64,000 bases of DNA from Burkholderia sp. (lineage in GTDB: Bacteria; Pseudomonadota; Gammaproteobacteria; Burkholderiales; Burkholderiaceae), in NCBI GenBank assembly GCA_040954445.1, contig CP144362.1:186001-250000 (forward strand), in the 5' to 3' direction. The position numbers and the translations under genes are program-made. The notes beneath the pieces were generated by a model that was given only the letters and a program-made list of their open reading frames with translations, was not told the DNA's origin and did not search any database. This document shows positions 18,166 through 27,777 of the stretch, in pieces; the stretch's first letter is position 1, and every line of letters starts with the position of its first letter.

Positions 18166-19288
18166 GGCGTTGTTGCATAAATCGAACGTGAGGACGCCAT
18201 GGCATCGGACGGGCATAATTCAGGCGATACGAACGGATTGCGGACGAGCGAGGTCCGCCATGCGGTTGATGACGCCGACGCGAACGGCGACCTCGGTCGC
18301 CTGCGCGGCGATGTGACGCGCCCAGAGACAGTGGCCGGTGAGGGTCTTGAACCGATACATCGCATTCTCGGCAAGCGATCGCCGGTGGTAGCCACTGTGT
18401 TGCTTCCATTCTCGACGACCGTCACGGGCAATTGCATCAACCGCGCCATTACGCCACGCCGCACCGGGCATATCCGCTGGCCAATGAGCGGCACCCTCGC
18501 GTGGCGGAATCGAAGGAATAGCACTGCGTGCAGCAATGGCCGCATGGCATGGCTTGGTGTCGTAGGCACCGTCACCGCCAATGACATCGATTTGTTCTTC
18601 GCGTGGAATCTGGTCGAGCAACTTGGCCAGAGCGTCACCGTCAGCCACATTCTGATTCGTCATTAGCGCGGCATGCACTTGACCTGTATTCGCGTTGAGC
18701 GCGAGATGGACTTTACGCCACGTGCGCCGCTTCGAGTAGCCGTGCTGGCGCACCTTCCATTCACCTTCGCCATAGACCTTCAGACCGGTGCTGTCGACAA
18801 CCAGATGGATCGGTTCATTGTCACGAAGGATCGGCAGTTCGACATCAAGCGTTTTTGCCCGGCGACAGAGCGTGGTGTAATTCGGCACCGGCAAGCTCGG
18901 GAAGGCCAAATCGCGCAGACTTTGGGTGAAACCTTGCAGGGCGCGCAAGGTCAGTCGATAGACGGTCTTCACGCCAAGTAATGCCTGAATCAGCGTATCG
19001 CCGTATACACACGGGCGACCACGTGTGGGTATGGCATCGGGCATTCTGGCAAGGACGGCTTCATCTATCCATATTGTTACGTTCCCCCGGCTGATCAGGC
19101 CTTCATTATAGGCCGCCCAATTCCTGACACGGTAGCGTGCCTTCGGCTCACCTTTCTTGTGTATGTTCTTGCGCATTTTCTTGGCAAAAATTAGGCAGTT
19201 ACTCTGGAATCTGACTTGATAGGAGGCTGGCCCCGCGACCATTGCGCGTAAACGTCAACGGATCTCGCTCGATTTATGCAACAACGCC
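18166..19288 (-). mobile_element. ISa copy, complete, nested in an older ISa
   Basis: 1,123 bp with perfect ends and a perfect 9-bp duplication GTTCAAAAC at 18157–18165 and 19289–19297. The host of the insertion is an older, oppositely oriented ISa copy. Confidence 0.97.
18220..19176 (-). CDS. ISa transposase, intact
   Basis: 318 codons with D128, D202 and E270 present. It has private changes MRKNIHKKG and [10 protein letters not shown] preceded by a synonymous-site variant shared with the copy at 26591. A C-to-T change in the left end creates an additional in-frame ATG 22 codons upstream (19242), but the standard start is kept. Confidence 0.94.
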   Translation of the reverse strand: MRKNIHKKGEPKARYRVRNWAAYNEGLISRGNVTIWIDEAVLARMPDAIPTRGRPCVYGDTLIQALLGVKTVYRLTLRALQGFTQSLRDLAFPSLPVPNYTTLCRRAKTLDVELPILRDNEPIHLVVDSTGLKVYGEGEWKVRQHGYSKRRTWRKVHLALNANTGQVHAALMTNQNVADGDALAKLLDQIPREEQIDVIGGDGAYDTKPCHAAIAARSAIPSIPPREGAAHWPADMPGAAWRNGAVDAIARDGRREWKQHSGYHRRSLAENAMYRFKTLTGHCLWARHIAAQATEVAVRVGVINRMADLARPQSVRIA

Positions 19289-19475
19289 GTTCAAAACCTT
19301 CACCGGCAACTGTCTCTGGGCGCGTCACATCGACTCGCAAGGCGACCGAGGTCTCATTCTCGTCGGCGTCATCAACCGTATGGCGGCCCTCGCCCGTCCG
19401 TAATCTGTTCGTATCGCCTGAAATTATGCCCGTCGATGCTATTGCGTCCTCACACTCGATTTATGCAACAACGCC
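19289..19475 (+). mobile_element. ISa right-end part of interrupted copy
   Basis: Continuation of the copy at 17787–18165 after the nested insertion. It encodes the tail from KTFTGNCLWARH and ends with the ISa right terminus at 19475, next to kpsC. Confidence 0.88.
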
Positions 19476-21385
19476 CAATAACGCCCCTTCATGTCTTCAA
19501 TGCAGCCTCGTCCAATAGGCCCCCAGCCGGGCACTGCGGACCAATCCTTGGCAGCCGTCTGGACAATCGACCAGCCTTGTCACAGTTTCGCATCGTCGAC
19601 ACCCCCGACGAGCAACACGCGCTGATCAGGTCCATCGACACAGCACTGGGCTCATCGTCGTACACCTTGGCACCAGTTGAACTTCGCAGGCTGATGTCGC
19701 GCATTGTTGAGGTCGACGCCCTGCATGTTCGCAGGCGCATCGCACCCCTGCCCGGCGAATGGCATCGCCCGCCTCCGCCCCATCGTGTGTTGCTTATCGA
19801 CGAACGTGCGAAATCGCGGATCGGCGCGCACGCCGGCAAGCGTGAGCGCATCGGTCGCTTTCGAGCGATGGTGGATGCCGCGCGGGCAGCCCATCCCGGT
19901 ACCGAGTACTGGACGCTGCAGTCCGCTGACGTGGGAACCGGTTGTTGGTTATCCGAATTGGCGAATATCCCTGCCGACGTAAGGAAACTGGATATCGCGC
20001 ATTCCCTCCGTGATGCCGTCAAACAAGTCGACGCCGTTTATGTACTCGATGCCTCGGAAGGCATGGGCGCCCTGCTCGCCGGCGCACGGGTACACGTCTT
20101 CGGTACGCCGTATTATGCTGGCTGGGGCCTGACCGACGACCACCTCGAACAACCTGTCCGGATACGGAAACCGGACCTGGCAACTTTCTTTGACGCCGCA
20201 TTCCTCAAGACATCCGGCTACCTTAATCCAAACACTCATCGCCAGGGCACGCTGGACGCTGTGCTGGACTGTATCGCGTTACAGCACGCCGTTGCGGGGC
20301 GCTACGCGGATCTGAAGGCCGTCGCCGGTGTCGCCTTCCAGTGGTGGAAACGGTACTTCGCCATGCCGTACCTCACCGCCGGTGGCGGTGCCTTGAGATG
20401 GGTTACGCATGGCACCGAAGTCCTGGAGACGGAATGCGCCGCAATCTGGGGTGGGCGTGAGGCATCCGGGTTCGGTCCGGACGTGAGGCATGTCAGGATC
20501 GAGGACGGCTTCCTACATTCGTGCGGCCTCGGCTCCGATATTTCGCCGCCCTGCAGCCAGGTCATCGACCGTCTAGGAATCTATTTCGATGCGACACGTC
20601 CCAATGAATTGAATGTCCTCTTGAACACGGCAATGTTCGACGAGGCGGAGCTGGCACGCGCCCATTGTCTGCGCCAATCAATCATCCGCGCCGGACTGAG
20701 TAAATACAATCTAGGTCGCCGGGCACCGGACTGGACCGCTCCCGAAGCCAAGCCGATCATACTGATACCGGGTCAGGTTGCTGACGATGCATCGATTCGC
20801 CTTGGAACCGGTTATATCTCGACAGTGCAGGCGCTGCTCGATGAGGTGCGCGCCAGGCGGCCCGACGCCTTCATCGTCTACAAGCCGCATCCAGACGTGA
20901 TGTCAGTCAACCGAAACGGCCTCGTCGAAGTGGGACGCAGTGCCGATCTCGTCGATACGGACTCCGACCTGATTTCCCTGATCGACCGCGCTGACGAAAT
21001 CCACACCCTGTCTTCGCTGTCTGGATTTGAAGCGCTGCTGCGGGGTAAAACGGTCCATACTTATGGACTACCGTTCTACGCAGGCTGGGGCCTCACCCAC
21101 GATGCCCTGAACCAGCCGCGCCGCGAGCGCGTCTTGACCCTGGATATGCTAGTGGCGGGCGTGCTGTTGCGCTACCCCGTCTATTGGGATTGGAAGCTGA
21201 AGCTTTTCACGACCCCGGAGGCGATCGTCAACCAGCTCGCGCCCGCTGCTAGCCGTCCCATCCGAAAGCTGTGTGCCACCCCTCGCCGCCGCTGGCTGAA
21301 GCTGTTTCGCTGGAGTCGAAACGCCTTGCGTCACGCGGTCTGGAGATGGCGAAAATGGATAAATCAGGAAACAGACGAGTCATAG
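19463..21385 (+). CDS. kpsC: capsule polysaccharide Kdo transferase KpsC
   Basis: KpsC is a retaining beta-Kdo transferase that builds the poly-Kdo linker anchoring capsular polysaccharide to phosphatidylglycerol at the inner membrane. The product has the duplicated architecture of the family. The motif FGTPYYAGWGLT of the first domain is near residue 215, and YGLPFYAGWGLT of the second near 535, each preceded by the phosphate-binding type of loop (LDASEGMGALL, LSSLSGFEALL). The native start is not visible: the frame is open from the ISa terminus, whose ATG at 19463 (MQQRPIT) would give 640 aa. A few N-terminal residues may be IS-derived or lost. The usual partner KpsS is not in the window. 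Confidence 0.82.
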   Translation: MQQRPITPLHVFNAASSNRPPAGHCGPILGSRLDNRPALSQFRIVDTPDEQHALIRSIDTALGSSSYTLAPVELRRLMSRIVEVDALHVRRRIAPLPGEWHRPPPPHRVLLIDERAKSRIGAHAGKRERIGRFRAMVDAARAAHPGTEYWTLQSADVGTGCWLSELANIPADVRKLDIAHSLRDAVKQVDAVYVLDASEGMGALLAGARVHVFGTPYYAGWGLTDDHLEQPVRIRKPDLATFFDAAFLKTSGYLNPNTHRQGTLDAVLDCIALQHAVAGRYADLKAVAGVAFQWWKRYFAMPYLTAGGGALRWVTHGTEVLETECAAIWGGREASGFGPDVRHVRIEDGFLHSCGLGSDISPPCSQVIDRLGIYFDATRPNELNVLLNTAMFDEAELARAHCLRQSIIRAGLSKYNLGRRAPDWTAPEAKPIILIPGQVADDASIRLGTGYISTVQALLDEVRARRPDAFIVYKPHPDVMSVNRNGLVEVGRSADLVDTDSDLISLIDRADEIHTLSSLSGFEALLRGKTVHTYGLPFYAGWGLTHDALNQPRRERVLTLDMLVAGVLLRYPVYWDWKLKLFTTPEAIVNQLAPAASRPIRKLCATPRRRWLKLFRWSRNALRHAVWRWRKWINQETDES

Positions 21386-21414
21386 CCGTAACTCAATTCT
21401 GAGCGGCGTTGTTT

Positions 21415-22537
21415 GGCGTTGTTGCATAAATCGAGCGAGATCCGTTGACGTTTACGCGCAACGGTCGCGGGGCCAGCCTCCTATCAAGTCAGATTCCAGA
21501 GTAACTGCCTAATTTTTGCCAAGAAAATGCGCAAGGACATACACAAGAAAGGTGAGCCGAAGGCACGCTACCGTGTCAGGAATTGGGCGGCCTATAATGA
21601 AGGCCTGATCAGCCGGGGGAACGTAACAATATGGATAGATGAAGCCGTCCTTGCCAGAATGCCCGATGCCATACCCACACGTGGTCGCCCGTGTGTATAC
21701 GGCGATACGCTGATTCAGGCATTACTTGGCTTGAAGACCGTCTATCGACTGACCTTGCGCGCCCTGCAAGGTTTCACCCAAAGTCTGCGCGATTTGGCCT
21801 TCCCGAGCTTGCCGGTGCCGAATTACACCACGCTCTGTCGCCGGGCAAAAACGCTTGATGTCGAACTGCCGATCCTTCGTGACAATGAACCGATCTATCT
21901 GGTTGTCGACAGCACCGGTCTGAAGGTCTATGGCGAAGGTGAATGGAAGGTGCGCCAGCACGGCTACTCGAAGCGGCGCACGTGGCGTAAAGTCCATCTC
22001 GCGCTCAACGCGAATACAGGTCAAGTGCATGCCGCGCTAATGACGAATCAGAATGTGGCTGACGGTGACGCTCTGGCCAAGTTGCTCGACCAGATTCCAC
22101 GCGAAGAACAAATCGATGTCATCGGCGGTGACGGTGCCTACGACACCAAGCCATGCCATGCGGCCATTGCTGCACGCAGTGCTATTCCTTCGATTCCGCC
22201 ACGCGAGGGTGCCGCTCATTGGCCAGCGGATATGCCCGGTGCGGCGTGGCGTAATGGCGCGGTTGATGCAATTGCCCGTGACGGTCGTCGAGAATGGAAG
22301 CAAGACAGTGGCTACGATCGGCGATCGCTTGCAAAGAATGCGATGTATCGGTTCAAGACCCTCACCGGCCACTGTCTCTGGGCGCGTCACATCGCCGCGC
22401 AGGCGACCGAGGTCGCCGTTCGCGTCGGCGTCATCAACCGCATGGCGGACCTCGCTCGTCCGCAATCCGTTCGTATCGCCTGAATTATGCCCGTCCGATG
22501 CCATGGCGTCCTCACGTTCGATTTATGCAATAACCCC
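21415..22537 (+). mobile_element. ISa copy, complete
   Basis: 1,123 bp. The left end is preceded by a 9–10 base partial end (GGCGTTGTTT). The right end is mutated (CAATAACCCC for CAACAACGCC). Flanks do not match, so no target duplication remains. Confidence 0.94.
21527..22483 (+). CDS. ISa transposase, intact frame
   Basis: 318 codons with all three catalytic residues. Substitutions SGYDRRSLAKNAMYR put Lys where the other copies have Glu at residue 270 (SLAEN to SLAKN). The catalytic Glu is therefore lost and this copy is probably inactive despite its open frame. Confidence 0.93.
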   Translation: MRKDIHKKGEPKARYRVRNWAAYNEGLISRGNVTIWIDEAVLARMPDAIPTRGRPCVYGDTLIQALLGLKTVYRLTLRALQGFTQSLRDLAFPSLPVPNYTTLCRRAKTLDVELPILRDNEPIYLVVDSTGLKVYGEGEWKVRQHGYSKRRTWRKVHLALNANTGQVHAALMTNQNVADGDALAKLLDQIPREEQIDVIGGDGAYDTKPCHAAIAARSAIPSIPPREGAAHWPADMPGAAWRNGAVDAIARDGRREWKQDSGYDRRSLAKNAMYRFKTLTGHCLWARHIAAQATEVAVRVGVINRMADLARPQSVRIA

Positions 22538-22540
22538 ACG

Positions 22541-22598
22541 GGAGCTGATCCGGTCGGGCAGCGGCGTGACTTTGTTGCATTGCACTTGGGAATGGGCC
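22541..22598 (-). repeat. IS30-type left-end fragment
   Basis: On the reverse strand it reads GGCCCATTCCCAAGTGCAATGCAACAAAGTC and onward, matching the fragments at 50773–50851 and 63340–63420. The last of these precedes an IS30-family transposase start. The fragment touches the cysE stop codon. Confidence 0.6.
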
Positions 22599-23549
22599 TT
22601 AGGCCTGTACATCGTCGTTCTTTCCGGTGCTACGCTTGCCCTCGCGTACCTTGCCCTGCGCCACGCTGCTGCCCGGCGGCACGCTGTACGTGAGCCAGAC
22701 GTTACCGCCGATCACTGAGCCGCGTCCGATCGTGACGCGCCCGAGAATGGTCGCGCCAGCATAGATTACCACGCCGTCCTCGACGATTGGGTGGCGCGTG
22801 TTGCCCTTCACTAGCGTGCCGTCACCATTGGCGGGGAAGCTCTTCGCGCCGAGCGTGACGGCCTGATAGACGCGCACGCGCTCGCCGATGATGGCGGTCT
22901 CGCCGATCACCACGCCGGTGCCGTGATCGATGAAGAAGCTCGGCCCGATGGTCGCGCCGGGGTGGATGTCGATGCCGGTTGCCGAATGCGCAATCTCATT
23001 GATAAAGCGCGCCAGCATCGGCACGCCAAGCTTGTACAGTGCATGCGCGAGGCGGTGGTGTATCATCGCCAGCACACCGGGATAGCAGAGCAGGATCTCG
23101 GTGATGTGCTGCGTGGCGGGATCGCCTGCGTAGGCGGCCTGGATATCGCTGACCAGCAGCGCGCGAATTTCCGGAAGTTGCGCGCCGAAGGTGCGCGCGA
23201 TCTCGAACGCGTGCTCGTCGAGCGGGCTCGGCTCCGCATCGGCGTACTCGGGCAAGAACGACAGCGCGCGGCGCACCTGTTCGTGCAGTACGCGCAGGGT
23301 GCTCTCCAATGTGTGACCGACGTAAAAATCGACGCTCTCGTCGGTCAGGTCGGTCGCTCCGTAATGCGTTGGAAACAGCGAAGCACGCAAGCCTTTCACA
23401 ATCTTACAAATCGCATCGCGCGAGGGCAGCTCGCGAATGCCGCGCGGGTGCCGCGTGCGATGTAGCGTTTCGCGCGATTCGCGCAGTTCAGCGATGATCT
23501 GTTCCAGACCCCAGCTGCGGGTGAGAGACGAAGCGGACGATTTTGACAT
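22599..23549 (-). CDS. cysE: serine O-acetyltransferase
   Basis: Makes O-acetylserine from serine and acetyl-CoA, the first step of cysteine synthesis. The 316-aa product has an N-terminal helical domain and the left-handed beta-helix of hexapeptide repeats (DIHPGATIGPSFFIDHGTGVVIGETAIIG to GATILGRVTIGRGSVIGGNVWL). The catalytic His is in FFIDHGTG. The length fits the longer EpsC/CysE form found in Burkholderia. Start ATG 23549 gives MSKSSASSLTRSW. An open frame continues upstream only through IS sequence. The stop at 22599–22601 is native (DDVQA-stop). Both flanks are mobile DNA, so its transcription signal is uncertain: 23 bases upstream begins an IS630-type half element. Confidence 0.93.
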   Translation of the reverse strand: MSKSSASSLTRSWGLEQIIAELRESRETLHRTRHPRGIRELPSRDAICKIVKGLRASLFPTHYGATDLTDESVDFYVGHTLESTLRVLHEQVRRALSFLPEYADAEPSPLDEHAFEIARTFGAQLPEIRALLVSDIQAAYAGDPATQHITEILLCYPGVLAMIHHRLAHALYKLGVPMLARFINEIAHSATGIDIHPGATIGPSFFIDHGTGVVIGETAIIGERVRVYQAVTLGAKSFPANGDGTLVKGNTRHPIVEDGVVIYAGATILGRVTIGRGSVIGGNVWLTYSVPPGSSVAQGKVREGKRSTGKNDDVQA

Positions 23550-23570
23550 GGCGTTGTGGACGGTCGTGCG

Positions 23571-23647
23571 TATTGATCCGCAATTCGTGATCTTGAAATT
23601 AGAAAATCGTCCTGCATGTGAGGGGCATGGAAAAACGAGACATGAGG
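23571..23647. repeat. IS630-type miniature element, left half
   Basis: TA followed by TTGATCCGCAATTCGTGATCTTGAAATTAG, the same end as the complete miniature elements at 42849 and 58665. The right half was removed where the next ISa copy begins. Confidence 0.75.
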
Positions 23648-24778
23648 GGCGTTGTTGCATCAATCGAGCGTGAGGACGCAATGGCACCGACCGACATAAT
23701 TTCAGGCGATACGAATGGATCGCTGACGAGCGAGGTACGCAATACGGTTGATTACGCCGACGTGAACGGAGACTTCGGTCGCCTTGCGAGTCGATGTGTG
23801 ATGCGCTCAGAGACAGTCTCCCGTGAGCGTCTTGAACCCGATGTATCGCATTCTCTCGGCAAGCGATCGCCGGTGGTAGCCACTGTCTTGCTTCCATTCT
23901 CGACGACCGTCACAGGCAATTGCATCAACCGCGCCATTACGCCACGCCGCACCGGGCATACCCGCTGGCCAATGAACGGCACCCTCGCGTGGCGGAATCG
24001 AAGGAATAGCACTGCGTGCAGCAATGGCCGCATGGCATGGCTTGGTGTCGTAGGCACCATCACCGCCGATGACATCGATTTGTTCTTCGCGTGGAATCTG
24101 GTCGAGCAACTTGGCCAGAGCGTCAGCGTCAGCCACATTCTGATTCGTCATTAGCGCGGCATGCACTTGACCCGTATTCGCGTTGAGCGCGAGATGGACT
24201 TTACGCCAGGTGCGCCGCTTCGAGTAGCCGTGCTGGCGCACCTTCCATTCACCTTCGCCATAGACCTTCAGACCGGTGCTGTCGACAACCAGATAGATCG
24301 GTTCATTGTCACGAAGGATCGGCAGTTCGACATCAAGCGTTTTTGCCCGGCGACAGAGCGTGGTGTAATTCGGCACCGGCAAGCTCGGGAAGGCCAGATC
24401 GCGCAGACTTTGGGTGAAACCTTGCAGGGCGCGCAACGTCCGTCGATAGACGGTCTTCACGCCAAGTAATGTCTGAATCAGCGTATCGCCATATAGACAC
24501 GGGCGACCACGTGGGTATGGCATCGGGTATTCTGGCAAGGACGGCTTCATCTATCCATATTGTTACGTTCCCCCGGTTGATCAGGCCTTCATTATCAGGC
24601 GGCCGCCCAATTCCTGACACGGTAGCGTGCCTTCGGCTCACCTGTCTTATGTATGTCCTTGCACATTTTCTTGTCAAAAATTAAGCAGTTACTCTGGAAT
24701 CTGACTTGATAGGGGGCTGGCCCCGCGATCGTTGCGCGTAAACGTCAACGGATCTCGCTCGATTTACGCAACAACGCC
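23648..24778 (-). mobile_element. ISa copy, degenerate
   Basis: Ends GGCGTTGTTGCATCAATC and CGATTTACGCAACAACGCC, each with one change. Several small insertions make it 1,131 bp. Flanks do not match. Confidence 0.9.
23752..24670 (-). pseudogene. ISa transposase, frameshifted
   Basis: Three frames are needed to read it: the N-terminus to about 24600 (an extra TCAGGCG-type insertion), the core 24550–23807 with D128 and D202, and the tail after an added base near RECDTSG. Not translatable as one protein. Confidence 0.88.
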
Positions 24779-25099
24779 CGCTCGATGTATGGCAACAATG
24801 CCCCTCTCGCGTGGCTGACCCTGCTGTCGAGATCGGCTCTTCTGGGGCCTGGGGGCGGGCATTATCACACGCGCGGCGCAAGCCCGCGGTGCCTGAGGCC
24901 GCCCGGTCGGCCTAACGGCGACTCGCCGTTTGCCACGCTTGTTGCCGCCCAGATTCGATCCGGCCTAGAATAGAACTTCGCGGTCACCGTTCCCCACCCA
25001 GCTCGCGGGCGAGTTGGCTGGCCCGCTTCACCGCCAGCGCCGCAGTCGCGCGGCTCCCCCTGTCGAACTCGGCACTTTGCGCCCACCATGGATTCGCTC
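24779..25099. other. intergenic region upstream of tal
   Basis: 320 bases of ordinary GC-rich sequence between an ISa end and tal. A short ISa-like tip (CGCTCGATGTATGGCAACAATGCCC) is at 24779–24803. No convincing gene is visible. It presumably carries the tal promoter; TAGAAT near 24967 is a possible −10 box without a clear −35. A GCGGGCGAG-type inverted repeat lies near 25005. Confidence 0.4.
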
Positions 25100-26059
25100 A
25101 TGACTACCGCACTCGACCAACTGAAGCAGTACACCACCGTCGTCGCCGATACCGGTGATTTCCAGCAGCTCGCGCAGTATCAACCCCAGGATGCGACCAC
25201 CAATCCCTCTCTGATCCTGAAGGCGGTCCAGAAAGATGCCTACAAGCCGCTGCTCGAGAAAACCGTGCGCGACTACGCCGGCGCATCGACCGACCTCATC
25301 ATCGATCGTCTACTAATTGCCTTCGGCACAGAAATCCTCAAGATCATTCCGGGTCGCGTCTCGACCGAGGTCGACGCGCGCCTGTCGTTCGACGCGCAGG
25401 CCTCGATCGACAAGGGCCGCGAACTGATCTGCTTCTACGAAGCCGCCGGCATCGACCGCGAGCGCGTGCTGATCAAGCTCACCTCGACCTGGGAAGGGAT
25501 CCGCGCCGCCAAAGTCCTGCAGAAGGAAGGCATCAAGTGCAACATGACCTTGCTGTTCTCGCTAGTGCAGGCGGTCGCTTGCGCCGAGGCTGGCGCGCAG
25601 CTAATCTCGCCCTTCGTCGGTCGCATCTATGACTGGTACAAGAAGCAAGCTGGTGCCAACTGGGACGAGGTCACGAACGGCGGCGCAAACGATCAGGGCG
25701 TGCAGTCGGTGCGCCGCATCTACGCCTACTACAAGAAGTTTGGCTACAGGACCGAGGTGATGGGCGCGAGCTTCCGCACCGTTGGCCAAATCACGGAACT
25801 AGCCGGCTGCGACCTGCTGACGATCAGCCCCGAGCTTCTGAAACAGCTGCACGAGAGCAACGACTGCCTCGAGCGCAAGCTGTCTCCAGACAGCGCGCAG
25901 GACGCGCCGGTCGAGCGCATGGTGATCGACGAACCCGCGTTCCGCTTCCAGCTCAACGACGACTCGATGGCCACCGAGAAGCTCGCCGAAGGCATCCGCG
26001 CCTTCGCGGTCGATGCGATCAAGCTCGCAGGCCTAATCGAGGCGCTGCGTTACTCATAA
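25100..26059 (+). CDS. tal: transaldolase
   Basis: Transaldolase of the non-oxidative pentose phosphate pathway moves a dihydroxyacetone unit from sedoheptulose-7-P to glyceraldehyde-3-P. The 319-aa product has the family blocks [20 protein letters not shown] and [14 protein letters not shown]. It also has the Schiff-base Lys in [13 protein letters not shown] (K126), plus [11 protein letters not shown] and [14 protein letters not shown] 25100 matches the family N-terminus [13 protein letters not shown] 25088 in frame would add four residues. No clear Shine-Dalgarno is seen for either. Single gene, no operon partner left. Confidence 0.95.
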   Translation: MTTALDQLKQYTTVVADTGDFQQLAQYQPQDATTNPSLILKAVQKDAYKPLLEKTVRDYAGASTDLIIDRLLIAFGTEILKIIPGRVSTEVDARLSFDAQASIDKGRELICFYEAAGIDRERVLIKLTSTWEGIRAAKVLQKEGIKCNMTLLFSLVQAVACAEAGAQLISPFVGRIYDWYKKQAGANWDEVTNGGANDQGVQSVRRIYAYYKKFGYRTEVMGASFRTVGQITELAGCDLLTISPELLKQLHESNDCLERKLSPDSAQDAPVERMVIDEPAFRFQLNDDSMATEKLAEGIRAFAVDAIKLAGLIEALRYS

Positions 26060-26114
26060 GTCAGTAAATTAAAAAACAAATGCTTACTATCGCTGTCCAA
26101 CCTGATATGAAGAG

Positions 26115-26590
26115 GGCGTTGTTGGATAAATCGAGCTAGAGCCGTTGAAGTTTACGCGCAACGGTCGCGGGGCCAACCCCCTGTTATCAAATCAGATTCC
26201 AGAGTAACTGCCTCTTTTTTACAAGAAAAAGCGCAAGGAGATACACAAGACATGTGAGCCGAAAGCACGCTACCGCGTCAGGAATGTGGCGGCCTACAAT
26301 GCAGGCCTGATCAACCGGGGGAACGTGACGATATGGATAGATGAAGCCGTCCTTGCCAGCATACCCGACGCCATACCCACACGTGGTCGCCCGTGTTTAT
26401 ACGGCGATGCGCTGATTGAGGCATTACTTGGCGTGAAGACCGTCTATTGACTGACGTTGCGCGCCCTGCAAGGTTTCACCCACAGTTTGCGTGATCTGAC
26501 CTTCCCGAGCTTGCCGGTGCCGAATTACACTACACTCTTTCGCCGGGCAAACGCTTGATGTCGAACTGCCGATCCTTCGCGACAACGAAC
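26115..26590 (+). mobile_element. ISa left part, degenerate
   Basis: Left end GGCGTTGTTGGATAAATC, then decayed N-terminal transposase (stop codons, TGA at the KTVY position) up to the DNE segment. It is cut by another ISa at 26591. Confidence 0.85.
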
Positions 26591-27713
26591 GGCGTTGTTG
26601 CATAAATCGAACGTGAGGACGCCATGGCATCGGACGGGCATAATTCAGGCGATACGAACGGATTGCGGACGAGCGAGGTCCGCCATGCGGTTGATGACGC
26701 CGACGCGAACGGCGACCTCGGTCGCCTGCGCGGCGATGTGACGCGCCCAGAGACAGTGGCCGGTGAGGGTCTTGAACCGATACATCGCATTCTCGTCAAG
26801 CGATCGCCGGTGGTAGCCACTGTGTTGCTTCCATTCTCGACGACCGTCACGGGCAATTGCATCAACCGCGCCATTACGCCACGCCGCACCGGGCATATCC
26901 GCTGGCCAATGAGCGGCACCCTCGCGTGGCGGAATCGAAGGAATAGCACTGCGTGCAGCAATGGCCGCATGGCATGGCTTGGTGTCGTAGGCACCGTCAC
27001 CGCCAATGACATCGATTTGTTCTTCGCGTGGAATCTGGTCGAGCAACTTGGCCAGAGCGTCACCGTCAGCCACATTCTGATTCGTCATTAGCGCGGCATG
27101 CACTTGACCTGTATTCGCGTTGAGCGCGAGATGGACTTTACGCCACGTGCGCCGCTTCGAGTAGCCGTGCTGGCGCACCTTCCATTCACCTTCTCCATAG
27201 ACCTTCAGACCGGTGCTGTCGACAACCAGATGGATCGGTTCATTGTCACGAAGGATCGGCAGTTCGACATCAAGCGTTTTTGCCCGGCGACAGAGCGTGG
27301 TGTAATTCGGCACCGGCAAGCTCGGGAAGGCCAAATCGCGCAGACTTTGGGTGAAACCTTGCAGGGCGCGCAAGGTCAGTCGATAGACGGTCTTCACGCC
27401 AAGTAATGCCTGAATCAGCGTATCGCCGTATACACACGGGCGACCACGTGTGGGTATGGCATCGGGCATTCTGGCAAGGACGGCTTCATCTATCCATATT
27501 GTTACGTTCCCCCGGCTGATCAGGCCTTCATTATAGGCCGCCCAATTCCTGACACGGTAGCGTGCCTTCGGCTCACCTTTCTTGTGTATGTCCTTGCGCA
27601 TTTTCTTGGCAAAAATTAGGCAGTTACTCTGGAATCTGACTTGATAGGAGGCTGGCCCCGCGACCATTGCGCGTAAACGTCAACGGATCTCGCTCGATTT
27701 ATGCAACAACGCC
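26591..27713 (-). mobile_element. ISa copy, complete
   Basis: 1,123 bp with perfect ends, very similar to the copy at 18166 (shares the ATTGCGCG variant in the left end). Left flank ACAACGAAC and right flank GCTGAGGGC differ, so one side has been rearranged after insertion. Confidence 0.95.
26645..27601 (-). CDS. ISa transposase, intact
   Basis: 318 codons with catalytic D128, D202 and E270 present. It reads SLDENAMYRF, an Ala-to-Asp change next to the catalytic Glu, whose effect is unknown. An in-frame upstream ATG at 27667 exists as in the 18166 copy. Confidence 0.93.
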   Translation of the reverse strand: MRKDIHKKGEPKARYRVRNWAAYNEGLISRGNVTIWIDEAVLARMPDAIPTRGRPCVYGDTLIQALLGVKTVYRLTLRALQGFTQSLRDLAFPSLPVPNYTTLCRRAKTLDVELPILRDNEPIHLVVDSTGLKVYGEGEWKVRQHGYSKRRTWRKVHLALNANTGQVHAALMTNQNVADGDALAKLLDQIPREEQIDVIGGDGAYDTKPCHAAIAARSAIPSIPPREGAAHWPADMPGAAWRNGAVDAIARDGRREWKQHSGYHRRSLDENAMYRFKTLTGHCLWARHIAAQATEVAVRVGVINRMADLARPQSVRIA

Positions 27714-27751
27714 GCTGAGGGCTCATACAATCATCTGATGAGGGCATGGCT

Positions 27752-27777
27752 TATTGATCACGCATTGCGGATCAATA
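27752..27777. repeat. minimal IS630-type terminal pair (26 bp with TA flanks)
   Basis: TA–TTGATCACGCATTGCGGATCAA–TA: the two termini of the IS630-type miniature element with nothing between them. Read from kdsB it supplies the stop codon (TATTGA). Confidence 0.7.
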
